Assembly: GCF_030297555.1 (NCBI RefSeq)
Contig: NZ_AP028136.1
Coordinates: forward strand, 1,178,001 to 1,242,000
Length of the DNA stretch: 64,000 nucleotides
Direction of reading: 5' to 3'
From: Polynucleobacter sp. HIN5
Lineage (GTDB): Bacteria; Pseudomonadota; Gammaproteobacteria; Burkholderiales; Burkholderiaceae
Shown one piece after another: positions 20,317-30,191 of this stretch. Made by a program: the position numbers and the translations under genes. A model generated the notes under the pieces. It did not search any database. It was not told the origin of the DNA and worked only from the letters and a program-made list of their open reading frames with translations. The number at the start of each line of letters is the position of its first letter. Position 1 is the first letter of the stretch.

Positions 20317-22194
20317 CTACTTTCCAATCACCAGTTTGATCTGCGCTAGAACCGATTGATCTTCCATCGTACTGATATCCCCGGGATCGCGCCCTTCCGC
20401 AACTGCTTGCAATGCCCGGCGCACAATCTTGCCCGAACGCGTCTTTGGTAATGCACTCACCAAATACACGCGGGCGGGTCGTGCCACCGCACCTAGTTGA
20501 GAGTCGACGGTCTTCATGACCTCCGCTTCCATGTTCTCGGTTTTATTTGGATCCTTTGCGATCACAAAGCCAATTGCTACCTGACCCTTGAGTTGATCCT
20601 CCACTCCAACGACTGCCACTTCGGCAACATTAGCGTGACTAGAAATGCTCTCCTCGATCTCGCGTGTCCCCAATCGGTGTCCAGCGACGTTAATCACATC
20701 ATCGGTGCGGCCCAAGATGAAGAAGTAACCATCTTTATCTTTAATTGCCCAATCAAAGGTGGAATACACCATCTTGCCAGGCACGGTCTCCCAATAGGTC
20801 TTAATAAAGCGTTGATCATCGCCCCACACGGTCTGCATGCATCCGGGTGGCAATGGCCCTTCAATGGCAACCACGCCCTTTTGATCTGGGCCCAACTCAG
20901 CACCGGTTGCTTCATCGAGTAGTTTCATGTTGTAGCCATAGACCGGCACACCAGGTGAGCCAAATTTATGTGGCATCACCTCCACGCCTCGCTGAATCGC
21001 CAAGATTGGCCAACCGGTCTCGGTCTGCCAGTAGTTATCCACCACGGGCTTCTTAAGCGCATCATGAATCCATGAAGCCGTTGGTTCATCGAGCGGCTCA
21101 CCGGCTAAAAACAGAGTCCGTAGTGTCGATAAGTTGTATTTACTTAAGAAGGCGGGGTCCTGTTTCTTGAGTACTCGCACCGCCGTGGGAGCAGAGAACA
21201 TCACCGACACCTTGTATTTCTCAACTAAGCTCCACCAAATACCTGCGTCAGGGCGCAAGGGTGTGCCCTCGTACATGATGGTGGCCATGCCATTAATGAG
21301 TGGGCCATAGATGATGTAGCTATGCCCGACTACCCAACCAATGTCGGAGGTGGTAAACATGGTCTCACCTGGATTACCACCAAAGATGAGGCGCATCGAG
21401 CTTGCCAGTGCAACTGCATAACCGCCCGTATCACGCTGTACCCCCTTGGGTTTGCCAGTGGTGCCAGAGGTATACAAAATATAGGAGGGATGGGTTGCAT
21501 CGACCCACTCGACGGGAACCTTGGTGTTGAAATGCTTCTCACGCTCAGAGGCGTAATCCAAATCGCGATTGGCCACGGTGGTGTATTCCGAGAGACCGCG
21601 GTTCACAATCAATACCTTCTCAGGCTTGGCGGTTGATAGTGTGATCGCCTCATCGAGGAGTGGCTTGTAAGGCACTGCCTTGCCACCGCGCATTCCGGCC
21701 TCGGCAGTAATAATCATCTTGGGCTTCGCATCATCGATCCGGGAAGCCAAACTATGCGATGCAAATCCACCAAACACGACTGAATGAATTGCGCCAATGC
21801 GAGTACAAGCGAGCATTGCAAAGCAGGCTTGCGCAATCATTGGCATGTAAATCAGAACACGATCGCCCTTCTTCACTCCGTTGGCTTGCAAGATCGCAGC
21901 CATGCGATTGACCTCATCATGCAGCTCTGCAAATGTATAGGCATGCTCCTGATTGGTTTCGGTGGAGACCGCAACCAATGCGATCTGGTTTGCACGATCC
22001 TTTAAATGGCGATCAACGGCATTGTGGCAAAGATTGGTTTGCCCGCCGACAAACCACTTTGCAAAGGGTGGATTGGAATAATCGAGGACTTGTGAAAACG
22101 GCTGATGCCAATCAACTAATTTAGCCTGCTCAGACCAAAATGATTTTGGATCCCGAATGGAGTTCTCATGAAATGATTTGTAGCCCGTACTCAT
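20317..22194 (-). CDS. prpE: Propionate-CoA ligase (propionyl-CoA synthetase)
   Basis: Activates propionate, and usually acetate more weakly, to the acyl-CoA via an acyl-adenylate. The 625-residue protein carries the AMP-binding core YTSGTTGKPKGVQRDTGG, whose RDTGG extension is typical of PrpE rather than Acs. It also has YWQTETGWP, the hinge GRTDDVINVAGHRL, and the C-terminal catalytic Lys in LPKTRSGKIVRRAL. No other propionate gene is adjacent; mmsA at 36372 is the nearest propionyl-CoA-related gene. An acetyl-CoA synthetase role is the alternative. Confidence 0.9.
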   Translation of the reverse strand: MSTGYKSFHENSIRDPKSFWSEQAKLVDWHQPFSQVLDYSNPPFAKWFVGGQTNLCHNAVDRHLKDRANQIALVAVSTETNQEHAYTFAELHDEVNRMAAILQANGVKKGDRVLIYMPMIAQACFAMLACTRIGAIHSVVFGGFASHSLASRIDDAKPKMIITAEAGMRGGKAVPYKPLLDEAITLSTAKPEKVLIVNRGLSEYTTVANRDLDYASEREKHFNTKVPVEWVDATHPSYILYTSGTTGKPKGVQRDTGGYAVALASSMRLIFGGNPGETMFTTSDIGWVVGHSYIIYGPLINGMATIMYEGTPLRPDAGIWWSLVEKYKVSVMFSAPTAVRVLKKQDPAFLSKYNLSTLRTLFLAGEPLDEPTASWIHDALKKPVVDNYWQTETGWPILAIQRGVEVMPHKFGSPGVPVYGYNMKLLDEATGAELGPDQKGVVAIEGPLPPGCMQTVWGDDQRFIKTYWETVPGKMVYSTFDWAIKDKDGYFFILGRTDDVINVAGHRLGTREIEESISSHANVAEVAVVGVEDQLKGQVAIGFVIAKDPNKTENMEAEVMKTVDSQLGAVARPARVYLVSALPKTRSGKIVRRALQAVAEGRDPGDISTMEDQSVLAQIKLVIGK

Positions 22195-22234
22195 CCTGCA
22201 TTCCCTTCACAGCAAAATAATCAATGGCTAGGGA

Positions 22235-23629
22235 TTAAGGAGCCGTTTTTACACTGGCGCTTACTCCAGAGCCGGAGGTAGTACCAGTTTTCGCTGATTT
22301 TGCGGTGTTTGTCGATGGGGATTTTTGCTGAGTGCTTGCGGTCTTAGGGTTAGCGACCTTTTTGGGGGCCGATTTGTTTGCAGCACTTGCCCGCGCTGGC
22401 TTACTAGTCTTGGGTTTGGGTGGGGCCGCCTTGTCGAGCTTCAATTGCCCATGCTCAGCCAGATACTCGGAAATATCCGACTCTTTTCCTGGGGGTTTAG
22501 GGATTAAAACGGTTGATCCCGCCCGAATCCGCATGCCACGGGGGATGTTATTCACATCCCGGATGGTCTCAGGATTTAAAGCCAATCGGCTTGCTAATTG
22601 CTCAGGGGTCTCGCTTTTAGTAATCTTCAATGCAGTCCATGACGATAAAGGCTTGTTGTAGCCAGCCAGGTTCATCTGAAACAGTTCTGCACGTGCAAAA
22701 GGTAATAGCATTTGCTGATCGGTTGCGGCCAAGATCACGGGTTTATTAAATGCCGGATTGAGATTACGAAAATCCTCTAGGGACATCTCGGCCAATTGGG
22801 CGGCAACGTCCACATCAATATCGCGGGTCACATCAATCGCTACAAAATAGGGGTGGTTCTCAAGCTCCGGTAAGACGATGTTGTACGCCCCGGGATTTTG
22901 CACAATGTTTTTATAGGCCATCAACTTGGGTACATACTCACGGGTCTCGCGGGGCATCGTGAGGCTTTGATAATCTGTGGGCTTACGCTGTGCTTGATTG
23001 CGTTTAATCGCACGGGCCACATTCCCCTCGCCCCAGTTATAGGCAGCGAGAGCGAGTTGCCAATCGCCAAATTGTTTATACAGGCGCTGAAGATAATCGA
23101 GAGCGGCGTTTGTTGATTGCAAGACATCGCGTCGCTCATCCCGAAATACATTCTGCGTTAACTTAAAGTCTTGGCCGGTTCTCGGCATGAACTGCCAGAT
23201 CCCCATTGCCTTTGATGTCGACTTCGCCTCGGGATTGAAGGCGCTCTCAACAAATGGTAGTAGCGCAATCTCGGTGGGCATATTGCGACGGTTGACCTCT
23301 TCGACGATATAGAAAAGATAGCGCGAAGAGCGTGCCATCGAGCGATCAACGTAATCCGGGCGTTTCATAAGCCATTGCGTTTGCTGCTCCACCAAGGGGC
23401 TATCAAGTTCAGGAAGCGCAAAGCCCTGACGAATCTGGATCCAAAGATCGTTTGAGGGTGCCATGATGCTACTAACGGATTGCTTACTAAGATCCACACG
23501 CGGCGCTTTGGCTGCCCGCGGATCACGCCGCGCATCGGTGCTTGAAGACCACTCGGGCGAAGTACTAGCACAACCACTCAAGACCAGAACAACTGCGCTG
23601 GCGATTAGTAAGAGCGAGCGGCGCATCAT
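22235..23629 (-). CDS. mltD: Lipoprotein membrane-bound lytic transglycosylase MltD
   Basis: Cleaves peptidoglycan glycan strands. ATG at 23629 begins one base after the gloB stop and gives 464 residues with a lipoprotein signal ending in LSGC, Cys20. The SLT domain (about 100-240) has catalytic Glu in PFVESAFNPEAKS and the MGIWQFMPRTG motif. One clear LysM-like segment lies near residues 335-382 (TPEQLASRLALNPETIRDVN). The last 70 residues are a Lys/Ala/Ser/Thr/Pro low-complexity tail. E. coli also pairs mltD with gloB. Confidence 0.92.
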   Translation of the reverse strand: MMRRSLLLIASAVVLVLSGCASTSPEWSSSTDARRDPRAAKAPRVDLSKQSVSSIMAPSNDLWIQIRQGFALPELDSPLVEQQTQWLMKRPDYVDRSMARSSRYLFYIVEEVNRRNMPTEIALLPFVESAFNPEAKSTSKAMGIWQFMPRTGQDFKLTQNVFRDERRDVLQSTNAALDYLQRLYKQFGDWQLALAAYNWGEGNVARAIKRNQAQRKPTDYQSLTMPRETREYVPKLMAYKNIVQNPGAYNIVLPELENHPYFVAIDVTRDIDVDVAAQLAEMSLEDFRNLNPAFNKPVILAATDQQMLLPFARAELFQMNLAGYNKPLSSWTALKITKSETPEQLASRLALNPETIRDVNNIPRGMRIRAGSTVLIPKPPGKESDISEYLAEHGQLKLDKAAPPKPKTSKPARASAANKSAPKKVANPKTASTQQKSPSTNTAKSAKTGTTSGSGVSASVKTAP

Positions 23630-23630
23630 C

Positions 23631-24449
23631 TTAGAAGCGATCCTTCCATGCCCGCACAACTGCTAAAACCTCGGCAGGACTTTTAAGGTCTTGCCCAATT
23701 TGCGCACGCGCAGCTGCAATGACTGGGGTTTGATCACAGCGCATGAATGGATTGACCCGCTTCTCATGACCAATCGTAGTGGGTACCGTGGGTTGATTGC
23801 GCTGACGTAAGGCATTGGCCGTTTGCGACCACTCGATTAAGGCTGAATTGTCTGGCTCGACAGCAAGCGCAAACCGAATATTGGATAAGGTGTACTCGTG
23901 GGTGCAATACACCAAAGTGTCAGGGGGTAAAGCTAAGAACTTTGCTAGTGAGCTCGACATTTGAGTGGGGGTGCCTTCAAAAAGCCGCCCGCAGCCTGAA
24001 GCAAAGAGTGTGTCGCCACAGAATAATTTTGGGGTCTGTCCAGCGTTATCCTCGCTGCGCGCTACATAAGCGATGTGACCCAAGGTATGCCCTGGGACCT
24101 CCAAGACCTGGAGTTGGATCTTAGGTGCATCAAATGTTACGGTATCACCCTCAAAGAGTGCATGACTGCGCAAGGCAATATCCTCGCCAGCAGGGCCATA
24201 CACTGGGACCGAGAGGCCACCTTGGCTTGCCCACGCGAGGATCTCCGGTAATCCACCAATATGGTCAGCGTGGTAATGAGTGATTAGAATTCCGGTAAGG
24301 CGCAAGTTCTGTTGAGTAACATAATCAATCGCTGGCTTTGCTTCACCAGGATCAACCAAAATAGCCGACTGTTGATCGTGAATGCACCAGATGTAGTTGT
24401 CGGTAAAGGCAGGTATGGGCCACACTTGTAATAAGGAATTTGAAACCAT
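23631..24449 (-). CDS. gloB: Hydroxyacylglutathione hydrolase (glyoxalase II)
   Basis: Hydrolyses S-lactoylglutathione to lactate and glutathione, the second step of methylglyoxal detoxification. It is a 272-residue metallo-beta-lactamase fold with the zinc motif THYHADHIGG (His58, His60, Asp62, His63), HTLGH, and FCGDTLFASGCGRLFEG. The C-terminal substrate motif is CTHEYTLSNIRFA. It is divergent from the methyltransferase, with 32 bases between starts, and abuts mltD. Confidence 0.97.
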   Translation of the reverse strand: MVSNSLLQVWPIPAFTDNYIWCIHDQQSAILVDPGEAKPAIDYVTQQNLRLTGILITHYHADHIGGLPEILAWASQGGLSVPVYGPAGEDIALRSHALFEGDTVTFDAPKIQLQVLEVPGHTLGHIAYVARSEDNAGQTPKLFCGDTLFASGCGRLFEGTPTQMSSSLAKFLALPPDTLVYCTHEYTLSNIRFALAVEPDNSALIEWSQTANALRQRNQPTVPTTIGHEKRVNPFMRCDQTPVIAAARAQIGQDLKSPAEVLAVVRAWKDRF

Positions 24450-24481
24450 GGCAACACCTTAGGACACAAGATAATCCGTCT

Positions 24482-25282
24482 ATGATACCAACGACCCCAC
24501 CGAACGTGCAGACCGATACTCCGCCCGAGAGTTCGTGGGAGACGTGGCTGCAATCGCCTCCAGGGCAATATATTCTTAAATCGGAGCAAGAGCTCTTTAA
24601 TCAAGCGGTTGTCGATGTGTTTGGCTATTACGCCTTGCAAATTGGTTTACCGCAAATCAATACCCTCGCAGAAAATCGGATTTCACTGAAACTCATGTTG
24701 CTTCCCCATGGGATTGCGAAAGCCGATGGCGATCTGCCCTATCAACCGATTGAAGGGATTCCGGAGGAATTACCATTTGCTGATCAATCCATTGATTTAG
24801 TGGTACTGCCCCATGTCTTGGAGTTTGCCCAAGATCCGCACCAGATTCTGCGCGAGGTCGATCGTGTCTTAATGCCCGAGGGCCGCGTTGTGATCTCCGG
24901 TTTTAATCCGGCGAGTCTTTGGGGCTTGCGGCAATATGCAGGGCGCTTAATTGGTAAAAACTATTTACCGCGTGAGGGTCAGTTCTTAAGTTTGCTGCGT
25001 GTAAAGGATTGGTTGAAATTACTCGACTACTCCCTTGATCGTGGTCACTTTGCATGCTATCGCCTACCGTTGCGCAAAGAGAAAAATATGGTCCGCATGG
25101 CCTTCCTCGAAAAAATGGGTAATCGCTGGTGGCCGATCTTTGGTTCGGTCTTTTTAATCTCAGCCATTAAGCGCCATCCGGGCACCCGTTTGGTGGGGCG
25201 CGTTCCCAAACAAGCTTTGGCGCTTCCACAACTCAACCCCGCTGCCCAGCAAACTTCCCACAAAGTTACCGAAGAGGTATAA
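24482..25282 (+). CDS. Putative SAM-dependent methyltransferase, YafS-like
   Basis: The 266-residue protein matches class I methyltransferases in its central part: [20 protein letters not shown] (post-motif region), then [20 protein letters not shown], as in type 11 enzymes. The glycine-rich SAM-binding motif I (usually DLGCGxG) is not visible; its place holds [15 protein letters not shown]. coli has a putative methyltransferase, yafS, in the same gloB-rnhA interval, so this is probably its counterpart. Substrate unknown. ATG at 24482 is preferred because the longer frame would run into the gloB start; no good ribosome site is seen. Confidence 0.75.
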   Translation: MIPTTPPNVQTDTPPESSWETWLQSPPGQYILKSEQELFNQAVVDVFGYYALQIGLPQINTLAENRISLKLMLLPHGIAKADGDLPYQPIEGIPEELPFADQSIDLVVLPHVLEFAQDPHQILREVDRVLMPEGRVVISGFNPASLWGLRQYAGRLIGKNYLPREGQFLSLLRVKDWLKLLDYSLDRGHFACYRLPLRKEKNMVRMAFLEKMGNRWWPIFGSVFLISAIKRHPGTRLVGRVPKQALALPQLNPAAQQTSHKVTEEV

Positions 25283-25289
25283 AGAGTCC

Positions 25290-25739
25290 ATGAGCAAACC
25301 CCACATCACGATCTATACCGATGGTGCTTGCAAAGGTAATCCCGGCCCTGGTGGCTGGGGAGTGGTGCTGCGATCGGGTGCGCATGAGAAACACTTGCAT
25401 GGGGGCGCTCATGACACCACCAACAATCGCATGGAAATTAGTGCGGTGATCCACGCACTCAAAGCCCTCAAGCAAGCCAGCGTGGTTGATCTCTATACCG
25501 ACTCCCAATACGTCCAAAAAGGAGTAAGTGAGTGGCTTGCCGGTTGGAAGGCGCGGGGATGGAGGACAGCAGACAAATCTCCGGTCAAGAATGTCGACCT
25601 TTGGCAAGAGCTCGACGCCCTTTTACCTCTCCATGAGATTCAGTGGCACTGGGTGCGCGGCCATAACGGCCACCCTGGAAATGAGCTGGCCGATCAACTC
25701 GCCAATCAAGGCGTGGAAGCCTACCTATCCAAGAGCTGA
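25290..25739 (+). CDS. rnhA: Ribonuclease HI
   Basis: Degrades RNA in RNA-DNA hybrids. The 149-residue protein has the complete active site: Asp11 ([15 protein letters not shown]), Glu49 (NNRMEI), Asp71 (LYTDSQYV) and Asp135 (GNELAD), with His125 in the flexible loop. The basic handle segment ([20 protein letters not shown]) is present. It follows the methyltransferase by 7 bases. In E. coli rnhA adjoins dnaQ; here an RND pump lies between them. Confidence 0.98.
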   Translation: MSKPHITIYTDGACKGNPGPGGWGVVLRSGAHEKHLHGGAHDTTNNRMEISAVIHALKALKQASVVDLYTDSQYVQKGVSEWLAGWKARGWRTADKSPVKNVDLWQELDALLPLHEIQWHWVRGHNGHPGNELADQLANQGVEAYLSKS

Positions 25740-25810
25740 ACTGCACCCCGCTTGGGCTTATGAGAGAATGCTTTAACTCTTTAAATAACAAAGCAATTTA
25801 GACTAGCGCT

Positions 25811-27079
25811 GTGACCAAACCTCCATCCTTTTTAGCTCGAGTCAAACAAACCATCATGGATTGGGGTTGCCAACTGGTCACCCGACTCCAGAAAATTGAC
25901 CTCAAGCAATTTGCGGCGTTTCTGATCAAGCGCAAATGGTGGGTCGTTGCAATTGTAGTTTTGGTTTATGCAGGCAATAAAGCCTACGATCATTTTTTCC
26001 CACCCGAAAGTAAACGTGGTGGACCACAGACAGTCACCACCCTGGTCCTCGAAAAACAAGACATCCCCATCATTATTGAATCAACTGGAACCGTTGTGGC
26101 AGCCAATATTGTGGATGTCCGTCCGCAGGTGAGCAACGTGGTCAAAGAGATTCATATTAAAGAAGGTCAAGAGGTCAAGAAGGGGCAACTCCTCTTCACC
26201 TTAGACGATCGCAATGATCGCGCGAATTACGATAAAGCCAAAGCTGTAGCTGATGATGCACAACGTCAACTACAACGTGCCAAAGAGCTGGTGGCTCAAA
26301 ACTTTATTTCCAAGGCGGGCTTAGATACGGCCGAAGCCAATGCCAAATCCGCTGCCGCTACTGCACGTGCTGCTGAAGTACAACTCTCCTTTGATTACAT
26401 TCGCGCACCGATTGATGGGCGTGCGGGCATTATTAATGTATTCCCTGGCTCCTTGGTGGCACCAGGCAATATTGTGACCACAGCCTCCAGCTCCACCGCA
26501 ACCACCGCCTTGGGTGCGATGGTGACGATCACTCAGCTAGATCCCATCAATGTTCAATTTATTGTGGGCGAGGACAATATCCCGCTGTTGATGCAAACGG
26601 ATTCTGCCAACTTGAAGGTGTCGGTTACCGTAGGCGATAACCGCACCCAGGTCTACGAGGGTAAGGTCTTAGTGATTGATAATCAAGTCGATCCGGCGAT
26701 CGGGGCTGTAAGAGTGAAAGCACAAATTGCTAATGACAAACGCACCTTATTACCTGGACAATTTGCTCGGGTCAAACTCGAAGCCAATACCTTAAAGGAC
26801 GCTATTTTGGTTCCATCCCAAGCGGTGGTGATTAATCCGCGTGGGCGCTTTATCTATGTGGTGGGCGCCGAGGATAAGGTCAGCCTCAAACCCATTAAAG
26901 TGAGCTATGAGTATCAGGGCAAAGCGGCGATTACTGGTGTTGAGGTTGGTGAGCGCGTGGTGATCGAAGGTAAACAAAATCTACGCCCTGGCAGCAAAAT
27001 TCGAGAGAGTAAGCCCGCTACTGCTCCCAAACCTGCTGACGCCCCCAAACCTGAATCCAAACCTGCTGACAAAAAATGA
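25811..27079 (+). CDS. RND efflux periplasmic adaptor subunit
   Basis: Membrane-fusion protein linking an RND pump to an outer-membrane channel. The 422-residue protein has about 42 cytoplasmic residues, one anchor helix (about 43-56, WWVVAIVVLVYAG), a barrel-sandwich lipoyl half (VDVRPQVSNVVKEIHIKEGQ), a coiled-coil hairpin (about 130-185) and a beta-barrel domain. It ends in a Lys/Pro/Ala repeat tail. The start is GTG without a clear ribosome site. It resembles MdtA-type adaptors. The stop overlaps the RND gene by 4 bases. Substrates cannot be told from sequence. Confidence 0.92.
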   Translation: MTKPPSFLARVKQTIMDWGCQLVTRLQKIDLKQFAAFLIKRKWWVVAIVVLVYAGNKAYDHFFPPESKRGGPQTVTTLVLEKQDIPIIIESTGTVVAANIVDVRPQVSNVVKEIHIKEGQEVKKGQLLFTLDDRNDRANYDKAKAVADDAQRQLQRAKELVAQNFISKAGLDTAEANAKSAAATARAAEVQLSFDYIRAPIDGRAGIINVFPGSLVAPGNIVTTASSSTATTALGAMVTITQLDPINVQFIVGEDNIPLLMQTDSANLKVSVTVGDNRTQVYEGKVLVIDNQVDPAIGAVRVKAQIANDKRTLLPGQFARVKLEANTLKDAILVPSQAVVINPRGRFIYVVGAEDKVSLKPIKVSYEYQGKAAITGVEVGERVVIEGKQNLRPGSKIRESKPATAPKPADAPKPESKPADKK

Positions 27080-30000
27080 CGCTCTCTGAGCTTTGTATCC
27101 GACGGCCTGTTATGACCGTCCTGCTCTCAGTAGTGACGGTCATTGCTGGCGCAGTAGCGTACACCCGTATTCCGGTTGCGGCCTTGCCTAGTTTTAATAC
27201 ACCAGTCATTTCTGTATCAGCCTCATTGCCAGGCGCCTCTCCCGAAAATATGGCGTCTTCGGTTGCCCTGCCTCTCGAGAAGGAGTTCTCGACCATTGAT
27301 GGCATTACGGTGATCAGTTCCACCAATTTCTTGGGAACAACCAATATCACCCTCGAATTTAATAACGATCGCGACATTGACAAAGCTGCAGTTGATGTGC
27401 AAGCAGCACTGTTGCGCGCCCAGCGCCGCTTACCGATCGAGATGACCGTACCGCCATCCTATCGCAAGGTTAATCCTGCCGATGCACCGGTCCTCATCAT
27501 TGGCATGACCTCGCCGTCGATGGATTTATCAGAGCTCAACGATTACGCCGAGAACCTGATTTCTCCAACGCTATCCACGATTGATGGGGTTGCTCAAATT
27601 ATTGTGTATGGCATTAAGCGCTATGCCATCCGCGTACAAGCGCGACCTGACTCCCTAGCAACCCATAACCTCACGATGGAAGATCTCTCGATCGCCATCA
27701 ATAAAGCGAACTCAAATACCCCCGTGGGTGTTTTAGAGGGCCCACGGCAGCTACTCACTATTTATGCCAATAAGCAATTAGTGAGTGCTTCAGATTTTGC
27801 CAACCTCGTCATTGCCCAAAAAAATGGCTTACCGATCTATCTACGTGATGTAGCCGACGTGGTTGAGAGTTATGAGAATGTTCGCACCCTCTCCACCACC
27901 AATGGTGAGCGCTCGATTGCGCTAGCGATTCAGCGCCAGCCCAATGCCAATACGGTCAAGGTAGTGGATGCGGTCAAGGCGATGATCCCACAGTTTGAGA
28001 AGCAGCTACCAGCCTCGATCAAACTCACACTGATCAATGATCGCTCTTCCTCAATTCGGGAGGCAATTGCTGACGTCAATTTCACTCTAGCGTTAACTGT
28101 GGCTTTGGTGGTGCTGGTGATATTCCTGTTCCTCAAACACCTCTCAGCCACCATCATTCCATCCCTAAGTCTGCCTATTTCTCTGATTGGCGCCTTCTTC
28201 TTGCTCTATTTCATGGGCTACAGCTTAGATAACGTATCGCTCTTGGGGATTACCTTGGCGGTGGGCTTAGTGGTTGATGATTCTATTGTGGTCTTAGAGA
28301 ACATCGTACGCTATGTCGATCAGGGCATGAGTCCGTTAAAAGCCGCTCTCAAAGGCAGTCGCGAGGTTGGGTTCACCATTCTCTCCATTTCACTTTCCTT
28401 AGTGGCTGTTTTTATTCCCATCTTCTTCATGGAAGGTCCAATCGGTCTTTTATTCCGTGAGTTTGCGGTGGTCGTCTCCTTGGCGATCGTAGTGTCGGCG
28501 GTGGTCTCACTCACCTTGGTACCCATGCTCTGCAGTCGCTACCTACCCAAACCCGGTCAGCATGCCCGCGAATTTGCGATCAATCGTCACTTTGATCGTT
28601 GGTTTGAGTGGACGCAAAAGACCTATGTGCATTATTTGGATATTGCCTTACAAAAGCGTAAACAAGTCTTATGGCTAGCAGTGGCTACCTTCGTGATCAC
28701 AATTGCCATGTTTGTCTATACGCCAAAGGGATTCTTTCCAGAGGAAGATATTGGACAGATCACCGCAACGACCGAGGCGGATCAGGATATTTCCTTTAAG
28801 GCCATGCTGGAGTTACAAGACCGCGCTGCGCAGATCGTGGCGAACGATCCGAATGTCGCAAATTTTGTTTCCATATTAGGTGGCGGCCTCAGTGCAGGTA
28901 GTAATACGGGTCGCTTTTTTATTGTTCTCAAGCCACGCGATGAACGCGAATCCATGACCAAAGTTCTTGAGGGTCTGCGTGCAAAGTTCAGGGACGTTCC
29001 AGGTTTGCAAGTGTTTATGCGTCCCATCCAAAATTTGCAACTCGGTGGACGATCCAGTAAAAGTCGCTATCAATTTACTCTGCAAAGCGTTGGTTTTGAG
29101 GGGGTGAATGAGTGGTCAGAGAAATTGCTCGAAAAATTACGAGTTGATCCAATCTTTAGGGACGTCACCTCTGACTCGCAAATGAAAGGTCTTAACGTAC
29201 AAATTGATATCAATCGTGATAAAGCCGCGCAGGCAGGGGTCACAATCGCGGATATTCGTCAAGCTTTGTATAACGCCTTTGGGCAGCGCCAGGTCTCTAC
29301 CATTTACACAAGCGTCAATACCTATTACGTTATTTTAGAGACAGCAGAGGATCAACGCCAGTTTGAGACCGATCTCAATAAAGTGTTCTTGCGGGGCCGC
29401 GCGACCAATCAATTAATTCCGTTATCGAGTCTCGCAAGTTTCAAACGCACCATTGGCCCGACCGCGGTCAACCATCAAGGGCAGATTCCGGCAGTGACTC
29501 TATCATTCAACTTAGCGCCTGATGTCGCTTTGGGTGAGGCGACTGACAAGATTGAAAAGTATGTCAAAGAAATTAACTTACCGCCCTCCATCATTACCAG
29601 CTATGGCGGAGATGCCAAAGTCTTTAAAGGCAATCAAACTGGGCAATTTGTTCTGATCATCGCCGCTCTAGCGGTAATCTATATTTTGCTTGGGGTGCTT
29701 TATGAGAGCTATATCCACCCCATCACCATTTTGGCTGGCTTACCGTCCGCAGCGATTGGAGCTCTGCTCTCTCTGTGGATGTTTGGGATGGAACTCACCA
29801 TCATTGCCACGATTGGTATTTTGATGTTGATTGGCATTGTGAAGAAAAATGCCATCCTGATGATTGACTTCGCCCTTGACGCGCAACGTAAACAAAAAAT
29901 GAGTCCCACCGAGGCTATTCGGACCGCATGTATCTTGCGCTTCCGACCCATCATGATGACCACCCTCGCTGCAATTATGGGCGCCTTGCCGATTGCGCTC

Positions 30001-30174
30001 GGCCTTGGTGCTGGCGCTGAACTACGCCAACCCCTTGGTATTAGCGTCGTCGGCGGTTTGATCTTGTCACAATTTGTGACCTTATTCATCACCCCTGTCA
30101 TATATCTGTATCTAGATCGCTATGCTGGGCGCGGACCCCTTGAGATACCCCCAGAAGATCTCCAAGATACCTAA
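27076..30174 (+). CDS. RND family multidrug efflux transporter
   Basis: The 1032-residue inner-membrane pump of the HAE1/AcrB type uses the proton gradient to expel toxic compounds. It starts MTLSELCIRRPVMTVLLSV. Twelve spans are expected in two halves with two large periplasmic domains. The proton-relay helix 4 segment GLVVDDSIVVLENI carries the paired Asp, and helix 10 has GIVKKNAILMIDFA. It is MdtB/MdtC-like. The ATGA overlap couples it to the adaptor. No TolC-type gene or regulator is adjacent. Confidence 0.94.
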   Translation: MTLSELCIRRPVMTVLLSVVTVIAGAVAYTRIPVAALPSFNTPVISVSASLPGASPENMASSVALPLEKEFSTIDGITVISSTNFLGTTNITLEFNNDRDIDKAAVDVQAALLRAQRRLPIEMTVPPSYRKVNPADAPVLIIGMTSPSMDLSELNDYAENLISPTLSTIDGVAQIIVYGIKRYAIRVQARPDSLATHNLTMEDLSIAINKANSNTPVGVLEGPRQLLTIYANKQLVSASDFANLVIAQKNGLPIYLRDVADVVESYENVRTLSTTNGERSIALAIQRQPNANTVKVVDAVKAMIPQFEKQLPASIKLTLINDRSSSIREAIADVNFTLALTVALVVLVIFLFLKHLSATIIPSLSLPISLIGAFFLLYFMGYSLDNVSLLGITLAVGLVVDDSIVVLENIVRYVDQGMSPLKAALKGSREVGFTILSISLSLVAVFIPIFFMEGPIGLLFREFAVVVSLAIVVSAVVSLTLVPMLCSRYLPKPGQHAREFAINRHFDRWFEWTQKTYVHYLDIALQKRKQVLWLAVATFVITIAMFVYTPKGFFPEEDIGQITATTEADQDISFKAMLELQDRAAQIVANDPNVANFVSILGGGLSAGSNTGRFFIVLKPRDERESMTKVLEGLRAKFRDVPGLQVFMRPIQNLQLGGRSSKSRYQFTLQSVGFEGVNEWSEKLLEKLRVDPIFRDVTSDSQMKGLNVQIDINRDKAAQAGVTIADIRQALYNAFGQRQVSTIYTSVNTYYVILETAEDQRQFETDLNKVFLRGRATNQLIPLSSLASFKRTIGPTAVNHQGQIPAVTLSFNLAPDVALGEATDKIEKYVKEINLPPSIITSYGGDAKVFKGNQTGQFVLIIAALAVIYILLGVLYESYIHPITILAGLPSAAIGALLSLWMFGMELTIIATIGILMLIGIVKKNAILMIDFALDAQRKQKMSPTEAIRTACILRFRPIMMTTLAAIMGALPIALGLGAGAELRQPLGISVVGGLILSQFVTLFITPVIYLYLDRYAGRGPLEIPPEDLQDT

Positions 30175-30191
30175 GCGTTTTACAATTGGGT

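Noticed and set aside
26990-27075. Tandem repeat at the 3' end of the adaptor gene as a mobile or recombination element
   Set aside because: It is an in-frame Lys/Pro/Ala codon repeat encoding a low-complexity tail, with only about two imperfect units.
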